Origin: an uncultured Sphingopyxis sp.
GTDB lineage: Bacteria > Pseudomonadota > Alphaproteobacteria > Sphingomonadales > Sphingomonadaceae
Direction: 5' to 3'
NCBI RefSeq assembly: GCF_900078365.1
Contig: NZ_LT598653.1
Coordinates: 434,001-498,000 of the forward strand
Length of the DNA stretch: 64,000 nt
Shown here one piece after another: positions 51,312-60,078 of this stretch. The notes beneath the pieces were generated by a model, which was given only the letters and a program-made list of their open reading frames with translations, did no database searches and was not told the origin of the DNA. Numbering within the stretch: position 1 is the first letter of the stretch; the number at the start of each line of letters is the position of its first letter. The position numbers and the translations under genes are program-made.

Positions 51312-54137
51312 TTAGAATTTGACGCGCACGCCCACCGAATAGGTCGTTTCGTCATACGACATCTCGTTGTTGATATTCGTATATCCGGGATAGTCGTAAT
51401 AGGTCGACGTGTTGTTCCCGAGGATGTTGGTGCCGCCGATGTCGACGCGGATAGCATCGGTGATGTCATAGCCGATGTTGAAATCGAGCCGTCCCGCGCC
51501 GCGGGCATAGGTGACGAGCGCCGGTACTTCGAGCGAAGCGATCGTTTCTTCGGTCATGGGCCGCAGCGTCGGTTGGCCGGTGGCGTCGAGCGACAGATAT
51601 TTGGAGCGGTATGTGTAGACCAGGCGTGCGTTGATCCCGCTCTTCTCGTACAGCAGGCCGACGGTGTAGTTGTATTTCGACACGCCCTGAAGCGGATAAC
51701 CGGCCAGCGGATCGTCGCCCCCGACCTTGGAATCGGCGAGCGTGAAGGCGCCCTGCACCCCGAGCCCCGACAATGCGCCCGGCAGGAAGTCGAAGAAATA
51801 TTGGGTGCTGAGTTCGATGCCCTTTAGCGTCGCCTGGCCGACGTTGCGCGGGCGTGCCACCGAATAATCGACGCCGTCGATCATCTCGACCGCGCCGCTG
51901 GTGATGACGCGATCGGTGATGTCGCGGTAATAGCCCGCGATCGCGATATAGCCGCTGGGAAAATAATATTCGAAGGTCGCGTCGAGGCTCTCGGACTTCT
52001 GTGCCTTGAGGTCGGGATTGCCGGCATTGCCCGTGCTCTGAACCAGGGGGTTGTTGGACTGGTTGAGCGTGATCGCCGGGTTGAGCGCTTCGAAGTTCGG
52101 GCGGCGCAGCGACTTGGCATAGCCGAAGCGGATCTGGATGTTGTCGCCGATCCGGAAGCGCGCAGTCGCATTGGGCAGCCAGTCATGATCGACCGAGTCG
52201 GCGGTCAGCCGGTCATATTCGCCGCCCTCCGCCTCGACGAATGTGCCGATCGTGCGGCTCGTGCGGATATAGCGCACCCCGACGACCCCGTCCAAGGTGA
52301 TGCTGTTCGACAGGTCGGTTTCATATTTGCCCTGCACATAGGCAGCGAGCGTATCCTCCTTCGCGTCGAATGCGCGTCCTGGATCATAGTCGGGCCGTCC
52401 CGCGGGCAATCCGAAATAGGCGCGGGCGGCGTCGAGCCCGTCTTCGGACAGGAGAAAGTCGGGGTTGGGAATATAGAAGCGCGAACCATTGTTGAGGTCG
52501 GGCGCGCGCGATCCGAGCACGAGGAAATCGTCGGGCAGTCCGGTGTCCGACACCAGCACCGCCCTGGCTTCGGAATCGGTGCCGATATTGCCGCCGGGGA
52601 TGGCCTTGTTGAGGTTGACCGCCTGCTCCTCGGCGGAGCGGTGCGCGTAGCGGACGCCGACGGCGATGTTCGACAGGAAACCGTCGAGATCATAATCGAC
52701 GTCGCCTTTCGCCTGGAACAATTTGCCGCGGTTCTCGGTGAAATTCTGGATCAGTGCGTTGCGAATATAAAGATTGTCGCGGCTGAGCAGGGCATCGCCG
52801 GGCACCGTATATTCGGCATGGCCGTCGTTATCCATGATCACGGTCAGGCTGGGCAGCCGCTGGCCGATGTCCGAGGTGATGTTCTGCAGCTCATATTTCG
52901 AGGTCTGGTAAGCGACGTCGAGCACCGCGTTCAGCCGGCCCTCTTCATATTTCAGCCCGCCGGCGAACTGTTTGTTGCGCTGGTTGAGGTCGCGCGCCTG
53001 CGTCGTTTGGTTCGACACGAGGTTGTCGAAGGTCATGCTCTCGGGCTGGCACAGCTCGACCGGATTGTTCCGTTGCGCCTCGGTCAGCGTCCACGATTTT
53101 TCGCCCTCGGCGTCGGTCTGGATGACCGGATTGTTGCCGTTCGAGCGGACATAGGTGTTGATGCAACTGGTGCCGGGCGTGACGTCGGTGATCGTCGTGC
53201 CGTTGGTGAAGGGCTGGATATTCGCGCCGTTGCGGCTGCCGCGGTCGCGGAAATAGGTGTAGAAGCCCTCGGCATAGACCTCAAGCGACGGCAAGGCCTG
53301 CCATTGCAGCGCGCCGTTGAGCTGATGCCGCTCGATAAAGCCTTGCTGGGGGAAATTCTGGAGGATGCCGGGGATGACATAGCCCGGCGTGTTGAACGGC
53401 GCGGTGTTGGTGCTGCGCCGCTGGAACAGCACCGTCGATGCGCGATAATAGTCGGACTTCGAATAGGTGCCGTTGATCAGCGCCCCGATCTCGCCGATGC
53501 CGGTGTCCCAGCGGTCAGTCGCGAGCAGGCTGAACTGCGGATTGATCTTGTCGACGCGGTCGCCGTAATTGGCGCGGCCGCCGAGGACGACGGTCGGATC
53601 CCTGAAATTGAACGGCCGATTGAGCTGGAGGTCGATGACCCCGGCAAGCCCGCCCTCGGTCAGCTCGGCGGTCTGCGACTTGAACACATTGACGCGCGAC
53701 AGCGCCTCGGCGGGCATGTCCTGCAGGTCGAAGTTGCGGCCGATGGTCGAAAACACCTCGCGGCCGTTGACCGTCGTGAGCACGTCGGGAAGCCCGCGCA
53801 CGCGCACGTCGCCGAGTTCGTTGTTGCGGTTTACCGACACCTGGACGCCGGGCACGCGCTGGAGCGCGGCGGCGGTGGTGGGGTCGGGAAGCTTGCCGAT
53901 GTCCTGCGCGACGATCGCATCGACGACCTGCACTGACTCGCGCTTGATGTCGGCCGCGCGTTCGAGTGAGCGGCGGATACCGGTGACGACGATCGCATCT
54001 TCCGGCTCCTGTGCCGCGTCGGCGACCGCATCGGTCGAGGCGGCGTCGTTTGCGTTGGTGGATTGCCCCCACGCCGGGGCGCCTGCGACGAGCGCAAGTA
54101 GCGATACGGCGGCCGAAAAGCCCGTCTGCTTTTTCAT
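51312..54137 (-). CDS. TonB-dependent receptor 3 of the sulfatase locus
   Basis: 941 residues: a signal peptide (MKKQTGFSAAVSLLALVAGA, cleaved near AWGQS), a TonB-box region DAIVVTGIRRSLERA, a plug with IGKLPDPTTAAALQRVPGVQ and LAGVIDLQLNRPFNF, and a barrel ending YSVGVRVKF. It is closely related to TonB receptor 2. ATG 54137 follows GGGAGAGCATAGG. The frame stays open a further 1.9 kb upstream, antisense to sulfatase 8; that extension has no signal peptide and is an artefact of GC content. Shares motif K with sulfatase 8. Confidence 0.9.
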   Translation of the reverse strand: MKKQTGFSAAVSLLALVAGAPAWGQSTNANDAASTDAVADAAQEPEDAIVVTGIRRSLERAADIKRESVQVVDAIVAQDIGKLPDPTTAAALQRVPGVQVSVNRNNELGDVRVRGLPDVLTTVNGREVFSTIGRNFDLQDMPAEALSRVNVFKSQTAELTEGGLAGVIDLQLNRPFNFRDPTVVLGGRANYGDRVDKINPQFSLLATDRWDTGIGEIGALINGTYSKSDYYRASTVLFQRRSTNTAPFNTPGYVIPGILQNFPQQGFIERHQLNGALQWQALPSLEVYAEGFYTYFRDRGSRNGANIQPFTNGTTITDVTPGTSCINTYVRSNGNNPVIQTDAEGEKSWTLTEAQRNNPVELCQPESMTFDNLVSNQTTQARDLNQRNKQFAGGLKYEEGRLNAVLDVAYQTSKYELQNITSDIGQRLPSLTVIMDNDGHAEYTVPGDALLSRDNLYIRNALIQNFTENRGKLFQAKGDVDYDLDGFLSNIAVGVRYAHRSAEEQAVNLNKAIPGGNIGTDSEARAVLVSDTGLPDDFLVLGSRAPDLNNGSRFYIPNPDFLLSEDGLDAARAYFGLPAGRPDYDPGRAFDAKEDTLAAYVQGKYETDLSNSITLDGVVGVRYIRTSRTIGTFVEAEGGEYDRLTADSVDHDWLPNATARFRIGDNIQIRFGYAKSLRRPNFEALNPAITLNQSNNPLVQSTGNAGNPDLKAQKSESLDATFEYYFPSGYIAIAGYYRDITDRVITSGAVEMIDGVDYSVARPRNVGQATLKGIELSTQYFFDFLPGALSGLGVQGAFTLADSKVGGDDPLAGYPLQGVSKYNYTVGLLYEKSGINARLVYTYRSKYLSLDATGQPTLRPMTEETIASLEVPALVTYARGAGRLDFNIGYDITDAIRVDIGGTNILGNNTSTYYDYPGYTNINNEMSYDETTYSVGVRVKF

Positions 54138-54309
54138 CCTATGCTCTCCCAATGTCCTGCAGGCATTTTTGCCTTTTGACGCCGGCAAGATGGGAGGGTG
54201 GCTGAAGAATCGGGGCGCATCCGGCCGCAATCCCGACTTCACGCAGCTACCCGCATCTTCTTGTCGACGTTTCACCGTGGATGTTGACCAATGGCCGAAT
54301 AAAGTCAAT

Positions 54310-54327
54310 ATATATATGATAAATAGG
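54310..54327. promoter_or_regulatory. Locus motif site K in the divergent TonB receptor 3/sulfatase 8 region
   Basis: Reads ATATATATGATAAATAGG, 20 bases before the GTG of sulfatase 8 and 173 bases from the receptor start. It is the clearest copy of the GATAAATAGG form, also seen at site A ahead of the related sulfatase 1. Confidence 0.55.
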
Positions 54328-54347
54328 TGAATAGGGGAGACAGTCCG

Positions 54348-56063
54348 GTGAATATCAAACATGCCGTCCGCCTGTTGGCTCGTGCGAGCTGTGCCGCGGC
54401 CGCGCTGGCAGCAGCTATCCTCCCGTCGGCCGCCAGCGCCGCGGCCGCACCGGCGCGGCCGCAACCGACCCGTCCGAACATCGTGGTGATCCTGCTCGAC
54501 GACGTCGGCTTTTCCGACATGGGCAGTTTCGGCGGCGAAATCCCGACGCCGAATATCGATGCGCTGACGAAAAACGGGCTCGCCTTCACGCAATTCTACA
54601 ACAATGCGCGGTGCAGCCCGTCGCGCGCGTCGCTGCTCACCGGCACCTATCCGCACCAGGCGGGGCTGGGGCATCTCGAATCGGTTCAGGTGCCCGGGTC
54701 GAAAGGATTGCACAGCAAGCTTTCGGACCGCGTCGTCACCTTGGCTGAGGTGCTGAAATCGGCGGGCTATTTCACCGCCATGGCGGGCAAATGGCATCTC
54801 GGCATATCGCGCGGCGTCGGCCCGTGGCAGCGCGGCTTCGACCGGTCGCTCACCTCGCCTTCGGGCGAGCTTTATTATCGCGATCAGCCGCAGCCGCTCG
54901 CGCAATCGGTATATATCGACGGCGAGCGCGTGCCCGCCAGTTCGCCGCGCGTGGGGCAGGGCTATTGGTATTCGTCGGACATGTTCGTCGACTGGCAGAC
55001 GAAATTCATCGGCGAGGCGCGCGAACGGCACAAACCCTTCTTCCTCTACATGCCCTTCGTCGGGGCGCATTTCCCGCTGATGGCGCCGCCCGAGGACGTC
55101 GCGAAGTTCAAGGGCCGGTACATGCGCGGCTGGGAAGTCGTGCGCCGCGAACGGTTCGAGCGGCAAAAGCAGCTCGGCATCATCGCCGCCGACGCCGAAC
55201 TGCCCGCCGCGTTGCCGGGCAGTTACGACTGGAACAAGCTGTCGCCGGCGGAGAAGGACCGCTTCGACACGATGATGGCGGTCTATGCGGCGGTGGTCCA
55301 TCGCGTCGACCGGGCGATCGGCACGCTCGTCGATCGCCTGCGGCAGTCGCGCGAACTCGACAATACGCTGATCCTGTTGATGAACGACAATGGCGGCACC
55401 GCCGAAAGCGGTCCCGACGGCCGTCTCAAGGGCGAAGGCCCGGCGGGCAGCGCGCAGTCGGTGGTCTGGACCGGAATGAACTGGGCGACGCTGCAGAACG
55501 CGCCCTTCCAATATTATAAGCACCACACTTATGAGGGCGGGATCGCGACCCCGCTGATCGCGCACTGGCCCCGCGGGATCGCGGCGAAGGTGCGCGGCAC
55601 GCTCGTGCGCGAGCCGGGGCATCTGATCGACGTCATGCCGACGCTCGTCGAACTTGCCGGCGCCGCCTATCCCAAGAGGTTCAATGGACATGCGATCCTG
55701 CCGATGGAGGGGCGTTCGATGGTCCCCGCCTTCCGCGGCGAGGCGCTGACCCGCGACAAGCCCATCTTCTGGGAGCATGAGGGCAACCGTGCCGTCCGCG
55801 ACGGCAAGTGGAAACTCGTCGCGGGCTTCGAGCAGCCCTGGCAGCTCTTCGACATGGCGGCTGACCGCACGGAAATGCACGACCTCGCCGCAAGCCAGCC
55901 CGATCGCGTGCGCAATATGGCGCAGCAATGGGAGGCGTGGGCGGCGCGCAGCTATGTCGACGCGTGGAGCGACGATTATGACCCGCACCTCAAGGGGCGT
56001 GAACGCCAGATCTGGGGCGGCGCGGAGGTACCGCAACTGCCCCATGCGCTAGTCGGAAAATAA
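54348..56063 (+). CDS. Type I sulfatase 8 (arylsulfatase, AtsA-like group)
   Basis: 571 residues with a signal peptide (about 1-34, SAASAAAAP). It is a paralogue of sulfatase 1: RPNIVVILLDDVGFSDMGS, Cys89 in C-S-P-S-R, GKWHLGISRGVG, MNDNGGTAESGPDG, EGGIATPLIAHWP and KPIFWEHEGNRAVRDGKWKL match. It lacks the basic tail of sulfatase 1. GTG 54348 is chosen because GGGGAGA lies 8 bases upstream; a GTG at 54327 is within motif K. It is the last gene of the sulfatase locus, ending 26 bases from the convergent otsA. Confidence 0.9.
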   Translation: MNIKHAVRLLARASCAAAALAAAILPSAASAAAAPARPQPTRPNIVVILLDDVGFSDMGSFGGEIPTPNIDALTKNGLAFTQFYNNARCSPSRASLLTGTYPHQAGLGHLESVQVPGSKGLHSKLSDRVVTLAEVLKSAGYFTAMAGKWHLGISRGVGPWQRGFDRSLTSPSGELYYRDQPQPLAQSVYIDGERVPASSPRVGQGYWYSSDMFVDWQTKFIGEARERHKPFFLYMPFVGAHFPLMAPPEDVAKFKGRYMRGWEVVRRERFERQKQLGIIAADAELPAALPGSYDWNKLSPAEKDRFDTMMAVYAAVVHRVDRAIGTLVDRLRQSRELDNTLILLMNDNGGTAESGPDGRLKGEGPAGSAQSVVWTGMNWATLQNAPFQYYKHHTYEGGIATPLIAHWPRGIAAKVRGTLVREPGHLIDVMPTLVELAGAAYPKRFNGHAILPMEGRSMVPAFRGEALTRDKPIFWEHEGNRAVRDGKWKLVAGFEQPWQLFDMAADRTEMHDLAASQPDRVRNMAQQWEAWAARSYVDAWSDDYDPHLKGRERQIWGGAEVPQLPHALVGK

Positions 56064-56089
56064 GGGCATCTCTGGGACGCGCGCGCCTC

Positions 56090-57487
56090 TCACGTTTCCG
56101 GCAGAGTTGGATCCTGCGTGAGCGCCGACAGGAAATCGTCCGCCCAGCCGATGACATCGGCATCGCGAACGACGGCGTAGAGCTTTTCCCAACGCGCCTT
56201 GCGCTCCGCGAGCGGCATCTGCATCGCGGTCCAGATCGCGCGCGCGACCTCGCCGCCATCGTGCGGATTGACCAGCAACGCGTCGGTGAGTTGTTCGGCC
56301 GCGCCCGCGAAGCGGGAGAGGATGAGCACGCCCGGGTCTTCGGGGTCCTGCGCGGCGACATATTCCTTGGCGACGAGGTTCATCCCGTCGCGGAGCGGGG
56401 TAACGAGGCCGATTTTCGCGGCGCGATAGAAACCGAACAGTTCGGCGCGCCCGAAACCCCGGTTGACATAGCGGATCGGGACGAGGTCGACGTCCGAATG
56501 CGCGCCGTTAAACTGGCCGGTTTTCTGTTCGAGCGTCGCGCGGATCTGCTGGTATGATCGGACATCCTCGCGCGAGGGCGGGGCGATCTGGACGAACAGC
56601 AGCTCGTTGACCATGTCGTCGTGGCTGGAGAAGAGTCGTTCGAGCGCGTCGATCCGTTCGGGAAGCCCCTTGCTGTAATCGAGCCGGTCGACTCCGATCG
56701 CGATTATGCGCTTGCGCGCGCTGCCTGCGAGCCGCTGCTGCGACCGCCGGGCGATCTCGGTCTCGCCGAGCGCCATGAATTCGGCATGGTCGATGCCGAT
56801 GGGAAAGGCGCGGGCGATGGTGCTGCGGTCGCCGATACGGACGGTGCCGCTGTCTTCATCGACCTCCGCCCCATGTTCCTTGCGGCAATAATGCAGGAAG
56901 CTTTCGAGCCATTCGACCGACTGAAAGCCGATGACGTCATAGCGGAGCATCGCGGCGACGAGCCGCTCGTGATGCGGGAGCGAGACGAGCAGGCGGGTCG
57001 GCGGCCAGGGGATATGCAGGAACAGGCCGATGCGGTTCGTCACCCCCTGCGCGCGCAGCCGTTCGCCGAGCGGCAGGAAATGATAATCCTGCACCCAGAC
57101 GACATCCTCCTCCTCGATCAGCGGATAAAGGCTGTTCGCGAACTGTTCGTTGACGCGTTCATAGCCGCGGCCGAACTCATTCTCATATTCGGCGAGATCG
57201 ATCCGATAGTGAAAGAGCGGCCACAACGTGCGGTTGGCGTAGCCGTTGTAATATTCGTCGACGTCGTGGGGTTCGAGATCGATCGTCGCGGTGGTGAAGC
57301 CATCGACGCGTTCCATCGTGAGCTGGCCCGTGAATTGTTCGACCTCGTTTCCCGACCAGCCGAACCAGATGCCGCCGCGCTTGCGCAGCGCCGCGCTCAT
57401 CGCGACCGCAAGGCCACCTTGCGCGCCTGCGGCGCCGCGCCCCTTCGCGACCGACACGCGGTTCGAAACGACGATCAGCCGGCTCAT
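56090..57487 (-). CDS. otsA: Trehalose-6-phosphate synthase
   Basis: 465-residue GT20 enzyme that joins UDP-glucose and glucose-6-phosphate. RLIVVSNRVS starts the fold; VWVQDYHFLPLGERLR, IGLFLHIPWPP, IAIGVDRLDYSKGLPERIDA and LRDGMNLVAKEYVA are the conserved donor and acceptor segments. ATG 57487 overlaps the stop of the GH15 gene by ATGA. It is the last gene of the otsB-GH15-otsA operon, used for osmotic and stress protection, and is unrelated to the sulfatase locus. No locus motif lies upstream. Confidence 0.95.
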   Translation of the reverse strand: MSRLIVVSNRVSVAKGRGAAGAQGGLAVAMSAALRKRGGIWFGWSGNEVEQFTGQLTMERVDGFTTATIDLEPHDVDEYYNGYANRTLWPLFHYRIDLAEYENEFGRGYERVNEQFANSLYPLIEEEDVVWVQDYHFLPLGERLRAQGVTNRIGLFLHIPWPPTRLLVSLPHHERLVAAMLRYDVIGFQSVEWLESFLHYCRKEHGAEVDEDSGTVRIGDRSTIARAFPIGIDHAEFMALGETEIARRSQQRLAGSARKRIIAIGVDRLDYSKGLPERIDALERLFSSHDDMVNELLFVQIAPPSREDVRSYQQIRATLEQKTGQFNGAHSDVDLVPIRYVNRGFGRAELFGFYRAAKIGLVTPLRDGMNLVAKEYVAAQDPEDPGVLILSRFAGAAEQLTDALLVNPHDGGEVARAIWTAMQMPLAERKARWEKLYAVVRDADVIGWADDFLSALTQDPTLPET

Positions 57488-59265
57488 CGCACCGTGTCCC
57501 AGCCGCGCGACAGCAGGCCGGCGCAATGGATGATGCCGACGAGCGAATAGGTCTGCGGGAAATTGCCCCACAGTTCGCCATTCTCGAAATCGAGATCTTC
57601 GGAGAGCAGGCCCGACGGCGTCCGGTGCGCGAGCATCTTTTCGAACAGCTCGCGCGCCTCGTCGCTCCGGCCGCACAGGTGCAGCGCCTCGATCAGCCAG
57701 AAAGTGCAGAAGTTGAAGGCGGTCTCGGGCAGGCCGAAATCATCCTCGCTATCGTACCGCAGCATATGCTCGCCGCGGCGCAGCGCCTTTTCGATCGCTG
57801 CGAATGTCGCTTGGAAACGCGGATCGTCGGCGCGGATATAGCGCAGCTCGACCATCTGGAGCAGGCTGGCGTCGAGGTGGGCGTGGCCGAAGGCGGCGCC
57901 ATAATGGCCCGCCGCCTCGTCCCACGCCTCGCGCTCGATCGTATCGCGGATCTTCGCCGCGCGGCCGTTCCACCAGGCTTCGCGGTCGGGCTTGCCGATG
58001 CGCGCCGCGACATTGCCGAGCCGGTCGCACGCCGCCCAGCTCATCACCGCCGAATAGGTATGGACGAGCTGCCGAGTGCGAAATTCCCACAGGCCCGCGT
58101 CGGGCTGATCGTGCATCGCCCACGCGACCTCGCCGACGCTTTCGAGGCTTTCGAAATCGCGCTCGTCGGCCATGCGAAAGAGCCGCTGATCGAAAAAGCC
58201 CTGCACCGTCGGCAGCACGATCTGGCCGTAGGCATCGTGCTGGACCTGCTGATAGGCGGCGTTGCCGATGCGCACTGGCCCCATGCCGCGATAACCGGCG
58301 AGATGTTCGGCGACGCCCTCGTCGAGTTCGGCGACGCCCATCACCGAATAGAGCGGTTGGATCTGCCCGCCCGCGGCGCGATCGACGATGTTGCGCAGAT
58401 AGGCGAGATATTTTTCGAGCACGTCGAGCGCGCCGAGCCGGTTGAGCGCCTGCACCGTGTAATAGGCGTCGCGAATCCAGCAATAGCGATAATCCCAGTT
58501 GCGCTCGCTGTGCGGCGCCTCGGGGATAGAGGTGGTCAGCGCGGCGACGATCGCGCCGGTTTCCTCATGCTGGCAGAGCTTGAGCGTGATCGCGGCGCGG
58601 ATCACCGCGTCCTGCCAGTCCATCGGCGTCGCGAGCCCGCGTACCCAGCTGCGCCAATATTGGCCCGTCGCTTCCTCCATCCCGCGCAGCGATTCGCGGA
58701 CGTTGCCGGTAAAGGGCTCGTCGGGGCCGAGGAAGAAATGGAGGTCGGATTCGACGCGGAAAGCGAGCTCCTGCATGAGATAGCCGACCGGCGCGTCGGT
58801 GGTGAGGCGGAGCGGCTGGTTGCCGATCAGGTAGCGGATATGGTTGGTGCCGCGCGTCGTCGGCGCGCGCTCGGCGCCATGGTCGCGCATCGGCGACAGG
58901 TTCATGCGGATACGCGGGCTGCCGGCCACGGGACGGACGATGCGCGCATAGGCGACGGGCCGGTACATGCGTCCCGAGCGTTCGGCGCGCGGGCAGAAGT
59001 CGATTATGTCGACCGCGCTGCCGTCGGCGGCTTCGAGGCGGGTGACGAGGATCGGCGTATTGCGGCTGTATCGCGGGACGGCGCGCACCTGTCCTTCGAG
59101 CGCGAAGCGCCATATGCCCTCGTCCTGCCGCTCGCCGTTCATCAGCGCGCAGAAGACGGGGTCGCCATCGACACGCGGGACGCATCCCCATACGAGCCCC
59201 GCCGCGCCATCGACGAGCGCGCTGACCTGGCAATTGCCGATCGGCCAGAGGGACAGGTCGCTCAC
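57484..59265 (-). CDS. GH15 family glycoside hydrolase (glucoamylase/trehalase type)
   Basis: 593-residue cytoplasmic protein with no signal peptide. The GH15 (alpha/alpha)6 barrel is recognised by WDYRYCWIRDAYYTVQAL, the QHDAYGQI segment and the C-terminal LLSEDLDFENGELWGNFPQTYS holding the likely catalytic Glu. GTG 59265 makes a GTGA overlap with the otsB stop; a TTG four codons earlier is the alternative. Family members include glucoamylases and inverting trehalases. Placement between otsB and otsA suggests trehalose or maltodextrin turnover; the pairing is common in proteobacteria. Confidence 0.88.
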   Translation of the reverse strand: MSDLSLWPIGNCQVSALVDGAAGLVWGCVPRVDGDPVFCALMNGERQDEGIWRFALEGQVRAVPRYSRNTPILVTRLEAADGSAVDIIDFCPRAERSGRMYRPVAYARIVRPVAGSPRIRMNLSPMRDHGAERAPTTRGTNHIRYLIGNQPLRLTTDAPVGYLMQELAFRVESDLHFFLGPDEPFTGNVRESLRGMEEATGQYWRSWVRGLATPMDWQDAVIRAAITLKLCQHEETGAIVAALTTSIPEAPHSERNWDYRYCWIRDAYYTVQALNRLGALDVLEKYLAYLRNIVDRAAGGQIQPLYSVMGVAELDEGVAEHLAGYRGMGPVRIGNAAYQQVQHDAYGQIVLPTVQGFFDQRLFRMADERDFESLESVGEVAWAMHDQPDAGLWEFRTRQLVHTYSAVMSWAACDRLGNVAARIGKPDREAWWNGRAAKIRDTIEREAWDEAAGHYGAAFGHAHLDASLLQMVELRYIRADDPRFQATFAAIEKALRRGEHMLRYDSEDDFGLPETAFNFCTFWLIEALHLCGRSDEARELFEKMLAHRTPSGLLSEDLDFENGELWGNFPQTYSLVGIIHCAGLLSRGWDTVR

Positions 59266-59993
59266 AGGCCCAGCCAATGATAGACCTCCCGCGTGTTTTG
59301 CAGCCGGTAATGGGCGGCGGTCGGACGCGGCGCGCCGACGAGAATGCCGTGCCCGCCCGCGGCGGCGGCGGCGGCGAAACCGTCTTCGTCGGTGATGTCG
59401 TCGCCGATGAAGACGGGCTTGGCGCCGGCGAAGGGCGGACGGCGCATCAGCCGCGCCACGGCCCGTCCCTTGTTGGCTTGGACCGGTCCCAGTTCGACAA
59501 CCATCTTGCCCCGCCGCACGGCCAGGCCTTCGCGCTCGGCAATGTCATCCATGAGGGTAAAGACGGCTTTCTCGGCATCTGGTTCCTGCCGGTAATGAAT
59601 TGCGACGCCGTGCGGCTTGGTCTCGACGAGAAGGCCGGGCCACTCGCCCACGAGCGCCGCGATCGCCGCCGACGCCGCGCGCGCGAGCGGAGCGGCGGGA
59701 CCGGCGGCGTCGCCATCTTCGGCGCCGTGCGACCCCACGACCCTGATCGATCCATGCGCCAGATGGCTGCCTATATCCGAAAGCGACCGCCCGGTGATCA
59801 GCGCGAGGCGGCCATCCATCCGCCCCGCGAGACGCTCGAGGCGCCGCACCAGATCGTCGGGAACCAGGATCGCGTCCGGCGTTTCCGCGATTTCAACGAG
59901 CGTGCCGTCGAAATCCAGAAAGAGCGCCACCGGTTGCCGCGCCGCCCATTCCGTGAGCGGTGGCGGAAGAGGGAGATTGTCCCTTTTGTGCAT
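59262..59993 (-). CDS. otsB: Trehalose-6-phosphate phosphatase
   Basis: 243-residue HAD-superfamily phosphatase. The nucleophile motif is LFLDFDGTLVEIAETPDAI, motif II LITGRSL, and the acidic motif IGDDITDEDGF. It removes phosphate from trehalose-6-phosphate. ATG 59993 starts a protein of normal length; the ribosome site is weak, and the frame upstream (to 60380) overlaps the ClC gene region. It is the first gene of the otsB-GH15-otsA operon, each overlapping the next by four bases. Confidence 0.93.
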   Translation of the reverse strand: MHKRDNLPLPPPLTEWAARQPVALFLDFDGTLVEIAETPDAILVPDDLVRRLERLAGRMDGRLALITGRSLSDIGSHLAHGSIRVVGSHGAEDGDAAGPAAPLARAASAAIAALVGEWPGLLVETKPHGVAIHYRQEPDAEKAVFTLMDDIAEREGLAVRRGKMVVELGPVQANKGRAVARLMRRPPFAGAKPVFIGDDITDEDGFAAAAAAGGHGILVGAPRPTAAHYRLQNTREVYHWLGL

Positions 59994-60078
59994 CGCAGCA
60001 AGGCTAGAGGTGCAGAACACGAGGGTCAACCACTGACCGGCCGGATGGCTCCTGCCGATCCACGCAAAGAAGCGATGC

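Noticed and set aside
12541..54327. Reading the AT-rich elements only as sigma-70 -10 boxes
   Set aside because: Not fully excluded, but their length, dyad form and restriction to this locus argue for an operator; other promoters in the window lack them.
51312..56045. A 1577-residue minus-strand open frame spanning TonB receptor 3 and the whole antisense of sulfatase 8
   Set aside because: The receptor has its own ATG, ribosome site and signal peptide at 54137; the extension is antisense to a conserved sulfatase and shows no domain.
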